From an uncultured Bacteroidaceae bacterium (GTDB lineage: Bacteria; Bacteroidota; Bacteroidia; Bacteroidales; Bacteroidaceae), in the NCBI GenBank assembly GCA_944321635.1, contig CALULY010000008.1, forward strand, positions 60,198-124,197: DNA of 64,000 nt. The letters are read 5' to 3'. This document shows, in pieces, positions 42,721-50,852 of the stretch (positions are counted from its first letter, which is position 1; each line of letters opens with the position of its first letter). The translations under genes and the position numbers were made by a program. The notes under the pieces are model-generated. The model was not told the origin of the DNA. It ran no database searches and saw nothing but the letters and a program-made list of their open reading frames with translations.

Positions 42721-43431
42721 TCAATCAAAAAAGAGGTAAAAGTCACGGGTCAGCCCCGCATATTGTCTGGTGTAGTTGCCCTCACTGTCCCTGACCGTGA
42801 TGGTCTCAGCCCTCAGGAGGCCGACCCTGCGGCGCAATTGCAGGATTGCACGGCTCGCGCCCTTGCCTTCACGCATCACGATGGCGGTCTCCTTGGCGAC
42901 AAACAGGCCGTTGCCGTTGGCCTCGCGCACCATGTCCCCCACGCAATCCGACGGGATGATGACCGTGCAAGTCCCATCGTCGGCGAGCAACCGTCCGGCC
43001 GATTGCATGAGCGCGGCGTAGGTCAGGCTGCCGTCGTGCCGTGCCATGTCCCTTGCGCCGTCGCCGCTCTTGGTCTGCCGCTCGTAGTAGGGGGGATTGG
43101 ACACGATGCAGTCAAACCGCAGCCCCGGGTCGTATGCCCTCACGTCGCCCTGCACCACGTCGATGCGGTCGCCCCACGGCGAGGCTGCTGCGTTGGCGGC
43201 GGCATCCGCGCAGGCATCCTCGTTGAGCTCGATGGCTGTTATGCGTGCGCTCTTGCTCCTTTGTGCGGCCATGATGGCCACTATGCCCGTGCCCGTGCCG
43301 ATGTCGAGCACCGTGCCGCCGTCGGGCAGTTCCGCCGCCGCGCCGAGCAGCACCGCGTCAGTCCCCAGCTTCATCGCCGTGCGGTGCTGGTTGATGACAA
43401 ACCGTTTGAACCTGAACGTACTCTCTGCCAT
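42721..43431 (-). CDS. trmN6: tRNA1(Val) (adenine(37)-N6)-methyltransferase (TrmN6/YfiC)
   Basis: The 236-residue protein is a small Rossmann methyltransferase. It has FRFKRFVINQHRTAMKLGTD typical of YfiC, SAM motif I VLDIGTGTGIVAIMAAQR, and the N6-adenine motif SNPPYYERQTKSGDG. YfiC methylates A37 of tRNA(Val). The frame extends to 43461, but ATG 43431 (MAEST) fits the family length and lies 28 bp downstream of a TAGTTTTG promoter box. It begins the trmN6-MetH reactivation-phosphoesterase operon. Confidence 0.9.
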   Translation of the reverse strand: MAESTFRFKRFVINQHRTAMKLGTDAVLLGAAAELPDGGTVLDIGTGTGIVAIMAAQRSKSARITAIELNEDACADAAANAAASPWGDRIDVVQGDVRAYDPGLRFDCIVSNPPYYERQTKSGDGARDMARHDGSLTYAALMQSAGRLLADDGTCTVIIPSDCVGDMVREANGNGLFVAKETAIVMREGKGASRAILQLRRRVGLLRAETITVRDSEGNYTRQYAGLTRDFYLFFD

Positions 43432-43458
43432 GTCTCGATCAGTTGCTTTTGTACATTT

Positions 43459-43466
43459 CAAAACTA
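43459..43466 (-). promoter_or_regulatory. -7 promoter box (TAGTTTTG) for trmN6
   Basis: The minus strand reads TAGTTTTG, an exact TAnnTTTG match 28 bp upstream of ATG 43431. Confidence 0.55.
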
Positions 43467-43555
43467 TGAAATTCTTGTGACATAGGGGTGGGGTGGGGGC
43501 AGAAATCGACGTTTCGCGCCCCGCAAACAGGACTTCGGCGCAGCTGGGTCAAGGG

Positions 43556-43821
43556 ACAAAGCGGATGAGGCCTGGCGTAAAGTCCGCTTGCCCGGTGCTT
43601 AAAGTTCATCATGTCCTGACATAAAGTTGAAACAAAACTTTTGAATATATAAACAGAACTTTTGTTTATATAAACAGAAGTTTTGAATATATAAACAAAA
43701 CTTCTGAATATACTTTAGGTTAGGACATGATGAACTTTAACCACCGGGCATTTGAAGTTTATGCCAGACCCAAGTGAAGTTTATGTCCGACCTGATGGGA
43801 TTTTGTGCCAGGCATCATCAG
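43556..43821 (+). repeat. Interspersed phased repeat, copy 5 (core n=3, most symmetrical)
   Basis: Left units start at 43556, 43578 and 43600; the 90-bp core spans 43622-43711; right units start at 43712, 43734, 43756, 43778 and 43800. The inner arms form a near-perfect inverted repeat: 43590-43627 against 43712-43749 differs at only three positions in 38. The core holds three complete 21-bp units around TATATAAACAGAA in alternating sense. It lies between the NlpC/P60 gene and trmN6, both on the minus strand. Confidence 0.92.
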
Positions 43822-43989
43822 CTTTGCCACCAGCCTGCGCCGCACAGGGCAGTGCCGTGGAGGTCCTGGGAAGCGGCGCGGCACCGCTCCCTCCCGAGGA
43901 ACGGGCGGCATGGGGGTAAGAGAGAGGGGGACACGTGTTGCCGTGCCCCCCTCTTCGTCCTGTGTCCGGTGTCTCCAGGCCGTCGCCCG

Positions 43990-44769
43990 TCAAAGCTGCA
44001 CGGCGCGGATGGAGTGCAGGCGGTGTGTGTAGAGTTGGCGCGTCTCGTCATAGATGCCGTGGGCGTCGAGGCGGTCGAGGCGCACGGAGCCTGACGCATG
44101 GATTATCGCGCCGCCGTCCATGACCATGCCGACGTGGGTTATCCTGCCTTCGCCGCCGGTGAAAAACGCGAGGTTGCCTGCGGCGCGCCGCTCAAAAGCG
44201 ACCTGCGTGCCGCACTGCGCTTGCTGGGAAGCGTCGCGGGGCAGTCTCATCCCGTGGATGGCGAACACGGTCTGGATGAAGCCTGAGCAGTCCATCCCAA
44301 ACGCGCTTTTGCCGCCCCAGAGATAGGGTATGCCGAGGAAGCGGGCCGCCGTCAGCGTGATGCGTCCACGCACAGGTCCTATCGACAGCGGGCTTATCTC
44401 GTAGATGTGGCTGTGCACGGCGAATGTGCCATGGGTGGCATCGCAGTGCGGCAGCACGCTCCCCGCCGTCAGGTTGATCGTGCGCCCCGTCATCACGTTG
44501 CGGGCTTCGGCAACGGGGACGGCGACGATGCTCCGGCCGTAGCCGCGCATCGACGACAGTGTGTCATCGACGACGGTCTCGATCATGCGGGCATCGACCC
44601 ATCCGCAGTAGGAGTCGGCATCGAGTTCGACGCGGCACCAAGGGCCGTGTGTGCCGATCACTCGGCAAAGCTCGCCGAAGAGCATCTGTGTGACCATTTC
44701 TGCCCGTTCCGACGGGAAGGCGCGGACGGGCACAAGCGGGAGGTAGGTTGTCGATGGTTTGAGTTCCAT
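43990..44769 (-). CDS. NlpC/P60 (C40) peptidase with N-terminal SH3-like domains
   Basis: The 259-residue protein combines a bacterial SH3 region (EMVTQMLFGELCRVIGTHGP, CRVELDADSYCGWVDARMIE) with a C-terminal NlpC/P60 domain. The catalytic Cys is in GMDCSGFIQTVF and the His in ITHVGMVMDGGAIIHASGSV. Such enzymes cut gamma-D-Glu-diaminopimelate bonds in peptidoglycan. No signal peptide is obvious, so it may act in muropeptide recycling in the cytoplasm, like other YkfC-type enzymes. It is 9 bp downstream of mutL and probably co-transcribed. Confidence 0.9.
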   Translation of the reverse strand: MELKPSTTYLPLVPVRAFPSERAEMVTQMLFGELCRVIGTHGPWCRVELDADSYCGWVDARMIETVVDDTLSSMRGYGRSIVAVPVAEARNVMTGRTINLTAGSVLPHCDATHGTFAVHSHIYEISPLSIGPVRGRITLTAARFLGIPYLWGGKSAFGMDCSGFIQTVFAIHGMRLPRDASQQAQCGTQVAFERRAAGNLAFFTGGEGRITHVGMVMDGGAIIHASGSVRLDRLDAHGIYDETRQLYTHRLHSIRAVQL

Positions 44770-44778
44770 AGGCCGGGG

Positions 44779-46650
44779 TCAAAACATTTTGTTCAATTCA
44801 TCATCCTTGATTATCGTCATCGTGCGTTTGCCGTCGGGCGACATCTCTTGTCCGGGCAGGGAGAGCAGGTGAGCCACGATGTCATCCATCTCCTCAACGC
44901 CAAGCACTTGCCCGTAGGGGATTGCCGATGCCCTGGCCATGTCGAGCGCGACGGTGAGGCGGATGTCGTCACGTGCTCCCTTTCCGCCTTCGGCCAGAGT
45001 GTGCAGCATCCCGGTCACTACCTTCACGTAGTCAGCCCCCTTGAGTTCGGGCGGGATGGCACTGATGGAGTAGCTGCCGCCGCCGAGGCTTGTTATCTCA
45101 AAACCGAGTGCCTGCAAGTCATCCTGCACCATCGGCAGCAATGCCTCTTCGGATGGCGGGAGCGTCATCATCTCCGGGAACAGCAGGCACTGCGAGTTGC
45201 CTGTGTGCGACTCTATCGTCTTGCGGAAACGGTCGTAGAGGATGCGGACATGGGCGCGGTGCTGGTCGATGACCAACAGGCCAGAGGCGACTGACGTGAT
45301 GATGTAGCGGCCTTTGTACTGGTAGTACTGCGACGTGCTGCCGCCCGCCGTGCCAAAGAGCGAATCGTCATTGGACGCGCTGGAGAGTATGTCCATCCCT
45401 CCGTCGCCGCCAGCAGCGTTTGCGGGGAAGGTGCCGCCGACATCGGCGGACAAGTCTTCGTCCCACGAGTCGCCGTCAAGAGCGCCGTCGTTCAGCCCGT
45501 CATAGAGTGTGTGCCAGTCGTCGCCGCCGTGTTGCCGGGTGGCGTGCTTGAATGGGTCATACCCGCTGTTGATCGACACCTTGGGCATGACGAGCTTGCC
45601 TCCATTGGGCATGGGCGGGATGTCGGGCATCCCGTCCGTGTCAAAGTCTATCGACGGGATGGCCGATGAACGCGAGAGGGCTTCACGCACGGCGGAGAGG
45701 AGTATTTGCCAGATAGGATGCTCGTTCTCGAATTTGATTTCCGTCTTCGTGGGATGTATGTTGACATCTATGTCGGCAGGGTTGACGGTGAAGTAGATGA
45801 AATATGGCACTTGCTCGCCAACGGGGATCAGCTTGGTGTAGGCCTCCATGACCGCTTTGTTGAAGTAGGGGTGTCTCATGTAGCGGTTGTTGACGAAGAA
45901 GTATTGTTGGGCCTTCTTGCGCGAAGATTCCGGTGTGCCGACAAATCCCTCCAGGCGCACGAGCTGCGTGTCAACGGACAGCGGCAGGAGTTGCTGCCCC
46001 ATCTTGCGCCCGAAGATGTCTACGACGCGCTTTTTCATCGTCGATGGCAGGTAGGAGTAAAGGTCATTCCCGTTGTGCCGCAACGTGAAGGAGACTGACG
46101 GGTTGACCAACATTATGCGTTCCATCTCGGCAAGGATGTTGCTCAGCTCGGTGTTGTCGGACTTGAGGAACTTGCGCCGCGCCGGGACATTGAAGAATAG
46201 GTTCCTGACAATGAAGTTCGCGCCCTTGGGGCAGGAGACGGGCTCTTGCGACTTCACTTGCGAGCCCTCGATGAGCAGGGACGTGCCAACCTCGTCATCT
46301 TCCCTCCTTGTCCGGAGTTCGACCTGCGCGACGGCGGCAATAGATGCCAACGCCTCTCCACGGAATCCCATGGTGTGCAAATCAAAAAGGTCGGCGGCCT
46401 GTCTAATCTTGGACGTGGCATGACGCTCAAATGCCATGCGGGCATCAGTCAATGACATCCCCTTGCCATTGTCTATCACTTGGATGCAGGTCTTGCCGGC
46501 ATCGGTGATGACCACGTTGATGGTCGTGGCACCAGCGTCGATGGCATTCTCGACAAGCTCCTTGACGACAGACGAGGGGCGTTGGATGACTTCGCCGGCC
46601 GCTATCTGGTTGGCAACAGAATCAGGCAAAAGCCTAATCACATCACTCAT
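44779..46650 (-). CDS. mutL: DNA mismatch repair protein MutL
   Basis: The 623-residue protein has the GHKL ATPase N-terminus: IRLLPDSVANQIAAGEVIQR, VKELVENAIDAGA, DNGKGM and the loop RHATSKI, TMGFRGEALASIA. The middle region ends the transducer domain. The C-terminal dimerisation domain begins near AGGSTSQYYQYKGRYIITS and includes LLVIDQHRAHVRILYDRF. A DQHAxxER endonuclease-type motif is replaced by DQHRAHVRI, so I would not assume endonuclease activity. The gene lies between OstA and the NlpC/P60 gene, an order common in Bacteroidetes. Confidence 0.96.
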   Translation of the reverse strand: MSDVIRLLPDSVANQIAAGEVIQRPSSVVKELVENAIDAGATTINVVITDAGKTCIQVIDNGKGMSLTDARMAFERHATSKIRQAADLFDLHTMGFRGEALASIAAVAQVELRTRREDDEVGTSLLIEGSQVKSQEPVSCPKGANFIVRNLFFNVPARRKFLKSDNTELSNILAEMERIMLVNPSVSFTLRHNGNDLYSYLPSTMKKRVVDIFGRKMGQQLLPLSVDTQLVRLEGFVGTPESSRKKAQQYFFVNNRYMRHPYFNKAVMEAYTKLIPVGEQVPYFIYFTVNPADIDVNIHPTKTEIKFENEHPIWQILLSAVREALSRSSAIPSIDFDTDGMPDIPPMPNGGKLVMPKVSINSGYDPFKHATRQHGGDDWHTLYDGLNDGALDGDSWDEDLSADVGGTFPANAAGGDGGMDILSSASNDDSLFGTAGGSTSQYYQYKGRYIITSVASGLLVIDQHRAHVRILYDRFRKTIESHTGNSQCLLFPEMMTLPPSEEALLPMVQDDLQALGFEITSLGGGSYSISAIPPELKGADYVKVVTGMLHTLAEGGKGARDDIRLTVALDMARASAIPYGQVLGVEEMDDIVAHLLSLPGQEMSPDGKRTMTIIKDDELNKMF

Positions 46651-46754
46651 AAGCTAAAATGTTATTAATTGGTCACACACCCGGCGTTTGGTCGTGTGGT
46701 CGTTGGGGACGCATACGGCGCGGTCGCCATTTGACAAGGCTGGCGGCGTGCCAG

Positions 46755-48413
46755 TCATTCTCCTTCGACAAGGACGCGGGTGGGCAGTTTGATTTCCCTT
46801 GTTTCTTGTTCCTTGAGTTTGTCTTCTTCCTTTTTGCCTTTCCACACGAAGATGTCGGTCTTGTCCTTTGGGCGCAAGTCCTCAAGCCAAACGAAACTCT
46901 TGAGGAAGTCTTCGCCGGCAGGAATCTGGTCGAGCGGATAGGCTACCCCGTTTGAAGCGGGGCTCATCACCATGCGTTCTATGCGGCGGTCTGCGACATA
47001 AACATTGAGTAGGCTCGTTTCCGCCACGTTCATGAGCATGACCGTGCTGTCCTCTTCCTGTGGGTAGTAGACAGACAACACGTTGCCAACAACGTCAATC
47101 TTGTAGACATCGCCCTCTCCATTGAAATAGGCGAACATCTCTTTGCCTGAAACCTGGTTGAAGTAGCTGCTGTCCACGTGCTCGACCGAAAGCGACTGGT
47201 TGTAGATGTGCGCCCAGTCAAGCGTTGAGTCGTTCATGTAGATGTCGATCTTCTCACCCAGTATCTGTTGCTTGCCATGCCACAGCACTGGCTCGTAGAA
47301 CATCTGCAAGCAAGAATCCTTTGTCGAGAACGAAAGCGAGTCACAAATGGCCTGCACGTCTGGACGGAATATCCGCACCTTGCGGTAGGCGAGCATATCA
47401 CGGTACATGGTGTCCGTGTCATGGTTGTATGTGATCAACTTTAGTGTGTCAGCGTGCATGAAAAGACTGTCGCCCTGCGAGTAATCGACAGCGACCGCAT
47501 TGTCCGTGGCGTATGCATAATCTGTCAGTTCGTTGTAAAAGCAATAGTCGCCGAGCAGGAGGTGCCTGTCAACAGTGTCGTTCATCACGACATCAAAGAA
47601 CGCTTCTCCGTAGCCTTTCTTGCGGTCATAGAAGATACTGTCACCGACGAGCGTCTTGTTTTCACTCGTCAAAACAGAGCGGTTCATCAATTCTGCCTGC
47701 TCCGTGTCGGTGTTGTAATAGCCCAGCTCCGAGTAGATGTGGTTCTCGTCACTATATATATTGGATGGACCAAGGATTGTCGCCACCTTGGTGATGGTAG
47801 AGTAGACCAAAGTGTCCGACAACATTGTCATTTGCTCGTTATCCAACTCGACGTTGTGATTGAAGCGGGCGATTTTTGTCTCCGGGCTGTATTCGCCCCA
47901 AACCGACGTGAGCGTGTTTTTCTCGTCAAACAAAGTCCCGCCGTCAAAATAGTAACCGAGGTTGGCCACGCGGTCAAAGTTGAAACTGTCGGTCTCAAGC
48001 GTGGTGTTGCGGTTTATCATCACCACGTTGTTGCGCATCATGGCTATCATCGACTGACCGTCATAGTAAAGATGGTCGCCGTCGATGAAAAGAGTGTCGC
48101 CCTGTTCCATGTGTACATGGTTGAAAGCCTCGAAAGAGTTGGTGGATTCGTAGACATGGGCACTGTCGCAATACATATACATGCTGTCGTGGCGGAACTT
48201 GACATTGCCCACAAGGATTTGCACCCCGGGAAGTTTCTTGTCATCCGCTTTTGCGATGTCAGCGTGGAGAAGGTAGACCTTGGTGACTTTCTGCTCGCCT
48301 TCCGCCCCTTCCTCAGCTGGTCTGGCTGAAGAAAATGCGATGACAGCCAAACCAATGACTGTCATCAGAGCAACGCGTCGGCGCGTCGAAAAAGACTTTG
48401 ACTTGCTGTTCAT
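46755..48413 (-). CDS. OstA-like (LptA/LptD N-terminal-like) protein
   Basis: The 552-residue protein has a signal sequence (VALMTVIGLAVIAFSSA) followed by OstA/LptA-type beta-jelly-roll repeats. Repeated patterns such as GNVKFRHDSMYMYCDSAHVY, LFIDGDHLYYDG, NKTLVGDSIFYDRKKGYGEA fit the periplasmic lipopolysaccharide-transport fold. There is no C-terminal LptD barrel. It may form part of the LPS bridge to the outer membrane. It lies between mutL and the SurA-like genes, as in other Bacteroidales. Confidence 0.88.
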   Translation of the reverse strand: MNSKSKSFSTRRRVALMTVIGLAVIAFSSARPAEEGAEGEQKVTKVYLLHADIAKADDKKLPGVQILVGNVKFRHDSMYMYCDSAHVYESTNSFEAFNHVHMEQGDTLFIDGDHLYYDGQSMIAMMRNNVVMINRNTTLETDSFNFDRVANLGYYFDGGTLFDEKNTLTSVWGEYSPETKIARFNHNVELDNEQMTMLSDTLVYSTITKVATILGPSNIYSDENHIYSELGYYNTDTEQAELMNRSVLTSENKTLVGDSIFYDRKKGYGEAFFDVVMNDTVDRHLLLGDYCFYNELTDYAYATDNAVAVDYSQGDSLFMHADTLKLITYNHDTDTMYRDMLAYRKVRIFRPDVQAICDSLSFSTKDSCLQMFYEPVLWHGKQQILGEKIDIYMNDSTLDWAHIYNQSLSVEHVDSSYFNQVSGKEMFAYFNGEGDVYKIDVVGNVLSVYYPQEEDSTVMLMNVAETSLLNVYVADRRIERMVMSPASNGVAYPLDQIPAGEDFLKSFVWLEDLRPKDKTDIFVWKGKKEEDKLKEQETREIKLPTRVLVEGE

Positions 48414-48423
48414 CCGGCTAAGA

Positions 48424-49785
48424 TTAGTCTTTCACCCATCCATCATATTTGAAGTCGCAGTTACGCCACTCGGGATCGATGCGGACGTAGGTGGTCTTCA
48501 ACTTTTCCTTTATCCATTCCTTGAGCTTTTCTTCACCCAATTTTTCCATTACCAAGTCCTTAAGACGTTGATAGTCTTCGCTGATCGTCGCCTTGTGCCC
48601 GTCAATCTTGGTCTTCAGTTTGACGATGGCGCAGACTTCTTTGCCATTGTCGTCAAGCATGGTGAAAGGGTCGGAAATCTCGCCTACGTTCAATCCGTCA
48701 ACGACCTTGGCTATCTCTTGCGGCAGTTGCTGCATTTGGAACTTGGATGTGTTGTCATACGGATTTGGCATCAGGCCATTGTTAAGCCTTGTGTCTTTGT
48801 CATCGGAGATATAAAGGGCGGCTTGCTCAAAAGTGTATTTGCCGTTGCGGATGTTGTCCGCTATCGAGTCGAGGGCAATGAGCGAACTGTCGATTGCCTC
48901 GGCTGGGACGTGGGGGCGCAGCAGGATGTGGCGGCAATTGATGCGGTCGCCCCGCTTCTCAATCAACTGGATTATGTGATAGCCGTACTCCGTCTCAACG
49001 ATTTTGGAAACCTTGTTAGGGTCTTGGAGGTTAAACGCGACATTGGCAAACTCAGGGAGCAACTGTCCGCGTCCCATGAAGCCGAGTTCACCGCCCCGTA
49101 CCCTCGAACCGGGGTCTTCCGAATAGAGGAGCGCAAGTGTCGAAAATGATGTTTCGCCGGAATTGACGCGCTCGGTGAATTCGCGCAACTTGGCCTTGAC
49201 GGCATCAATTTCCACCTGCGGGACTGTCGGCTCTTTGGTGATGAGTTGCACCTCTACGTTTGTCGGGATATAAGGGATGCTGTCGTAAGGCAAGTCGTTA
49301 AAGTAGTTTCGCACCTCCGATGGTGTCACTTTGATCTCACCTACGATCTCTTGTTGTACGCGCTGGGCGGTCAATCCGTCGCGGATGTTCTGGCGGAGCT
49401 TCTCACGGATCTGGGTCATCGTCTTATTGAAGTATTCCTCGACTTTCTCCTCTGACCCGATTTGTTGGATATAAAAATTGATTTGCGCATCGACTCGTGA
49501 GATTATCTCCGAGTCCCCAACCTCTATACTGTCTATCTCCGCTTGGTTGAGGAAGAGTTTTTGGATGGCCAGTTGCTCTGGTATCACGCAATAGGGGTCT
49601 CCATCTATGTCACGTCGTTCCGACAGGGCGACAAGACGTTCTTCCTCCACTTCTGATTTGAGGATTGCTTCGTCGCCGACGACCCACACTACCTGGTCAA
49701 TGATGTTGTCCTGCGAAAACGACACGGCAGGCAAGATGGCGGACAGCAGGAAAAAGGCTGTCCTTGCTATAAGACTTGTACGCAT
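48424..49785 (-). CDS. SurA-like periplasmic peptidylprolyl isomerase
   Basis: The 453-residue protein has a signal peptide (MRTSLIARTAFFLLSAILPA, cleavage near SFSQ), a SurA N-domain (IIDQVVWVVGDEAILKSEVE) and two parvulin (PpiC) domains. The first has FSTLALLYSEDPGSRVRGGE and GYHIIQLIEKRG; the second, near KYTFEQAALYISDDKDTR, is more degenerate. It should chaperone outer-membrane proteins. The frame starts at 49824, but ATG 49785 begins the signal peptide. It is the third of three consecutive foldase genes and is followed after 10 bp by OstA. Confidence 0.9.
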   Translation of the reverse strand: MRTSLIARTAFFLLSAILPAVSFSQDNIIDQVVWVVGDEAILKSEVEEERLVALSERRDIDGDPYCVIPEQLAIQKLFLNQAEIDSIEVGDSEIISRVDAQINFYIQQIGSEEKVEEYFNKTMTQIREKLRQNIRDGLTAQRVQQEIVGEIKVTPSEVRNYFNDLPYDSIPYIPTNVEVQLITKEPTVPQVEIDAVKAKLREFTERVNSGETSFSTLALLYSEDPGSRVRGGELGFMGRGQLLPEFANVAFNLQDPNKVSKIVETEYGYHIIQLIEKRGDRINCRHILLRPHVPAEAIDSSLIALDSIADNIRNGKYTFEQAALYISDDKDTRLNNGLMPNPYDNTSKFQMQQLPQEIAKVVDGLNVGEISDPFTMLDDNGKEVCAIVKLKTKIDGHKATISEDYQRLKDLVMEKLGEEKLKEWIKEKLKTTYVRIDPEWRNCDFKYDGWVKD

Positions 49786-49867
49786 TCGTTTTAACTTATC
49801 ATTAATGCACGGGCAGGATGGCAATGCACTGCGTCAATGTGTTCCTGCCTATTCGTTTAACAGTCAG

Positions 49868-49875
49868 CGAAAATA
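49868..49875 (-). promoter_or_regulatory. -7-like box (TATTTTCG) before the SurA-like gene
   Basis: The minus strand reads TATTTTCG, one mismatch from TAnnTTTG. It lies in the 155-bp gap between the foldase genes and may provide a separate start for the SurA-OstA part. Confidence 0.35.
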
Positions 49876-49940
49876 ATCATTTTTTCTTCACCGCGCCTTT
49901 GCTTTTAGATAATTTAGGCATCAGGCGCCAATGCCTCCAT

Positions 49941-50852
49941 TCACTCACCTTTGTCCGGGAACTTGACACGTCCACGTTTGAGGGCTGAGTTGTAAAGGTC
50001 TTCTTTGACAGAACGTATGAAAGCAACCTTCCTCTCATTCCGTATGGATTCCCTTATCCCGTTCTCGGCCAGCTCGTATGGCATCACGCTCCCTTTTGGC
50101 AGAAAGCTGTCCACATATAAAAGGTAGACGTAGGATGAATCCTCCTGCTGCACCAACCCATTGAGATCCTTGGCTGCCTCCATCCGTTCACCGAATGGCG
50201 ACCTCTCGCCGACCGCGCCTAGTCCCATCCATTGATTGCGGAAGTAGAGGTAGCCTGCCGCCTGTTTCAACGACAGGCGTTCCAATTCGTCACGGCGTGC
50301 GTCGTTGCCAATCAGTCTCTTGGCCGTCGCCACGTCGGGTGTGCCTTTGCGCAGCTTCATGAATACACCTTTCGCCGCAGGGGATTCCAGGCGGAAAGAC
50401 TCTCGGTTGCCATAGTAGCGTGCCTTGACCGAATCATCGGGGATGAGCATGTCGGCGTTTTCCTCTATCAGATTGTTCTGGTAGTAGTTTATGATCAGAT
50501 TCTTGCGGTAGTCCTCAACAAGCCTGTCAATCAACTCGGCATCTGAGACATTGGATTTGGCTTTTTCGTAGAACAAGACCTCCTCGACCCACGACTTCAC
50601 GTAAGCATCGACAAACCGTGCGCTGTCCGCGCTGCTTGCCGTCTCAGGCACAAGACCCTCGACGTCATCCCAGTAGAGGACGTTGCCATCGACGACGGCA
50701 AGAGGTGTGGCACCGTCAATCACCGTTCCCTGGCGGCATGATGCCAGCACGAGCGGCAACGACATCACGAGCGGCACGAGCCATGAAACGACGGGAGCAG
50801 GTTTGCCCTGCTCCCTCGTGCCGTCAATGTTTGTTGACCGTCTCAAGGACAT
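49941..50852 (-). CDS. Foldase-related lipoprotein (SurA N-domain-like, no clear PpiC motif)
   Basis: The 303-residue protein has a late but convincing lipoprotein signal (VSWLVPLVMSLPLVLASC, lipobox LASC). The mature region resembles a SurA/PpiD chaperone helix region (AYVKSWVEEVLFYEKAKSNV, LIDRLVEDYRKNLIINYYQN). A canonical parvulin domain is not evident; the C-terminal half (SYVYLLYVDSFLPKGSVMPY) may be a remnant. The frame starts at 50879, but ATG 50852 (MSLRRST) is preferred. It overlaps the end of the preceding foldase gene by 29 bp and is translated with it. Role is inferred from context as envelope protein folding. Confidence 0.75.
   Translation of the reverse strand: MSLRRSTNIDGTREQGKPAPVVSWLVPLVMSLPLVLASCRQGTVIDGATPLAVVDGNVLYWDDVEGLVPETASSADSARFVDAYVKSWVEEVLFYEKAKSNVSDAELIDRLVEDYRKNLIINYYQNNLIEENADMLIPDDSVKARYYGNRESFRLESPAAKGVFMKLRKGTPDVATAKRLIGNDARRDELERLSLKQAAGYLYFRNQWMGLGAVGERSPFGERMEAAKDLNGLVQQEDSSYVYLLYVDSFLPKGSVMPYELAENGIRESIRNERKVAFIRSVKEDLYNSALKRGRVKFPDKGE

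Noticed and set aside
43556..43821. Seven-member repeat as a CRISPR array
   Set aside because: Units are degenerate, abut without unique spacers and invert around a centre; no cas genes are seen.
43556..43821. Seven-member repeat as a MITE or insertion-sequence remnant
   Set aside because: I see no target-site duplications or transposase fragment, and the strict 22/21-bp phasing with variable core length is not typical of MITEs. Not fully excluded.
44779..48413. Long plus-strand open frames opposite mutL and OstA
   Set aside because: They are antisense shadows of strongly supported genes in a GC-rich genome.
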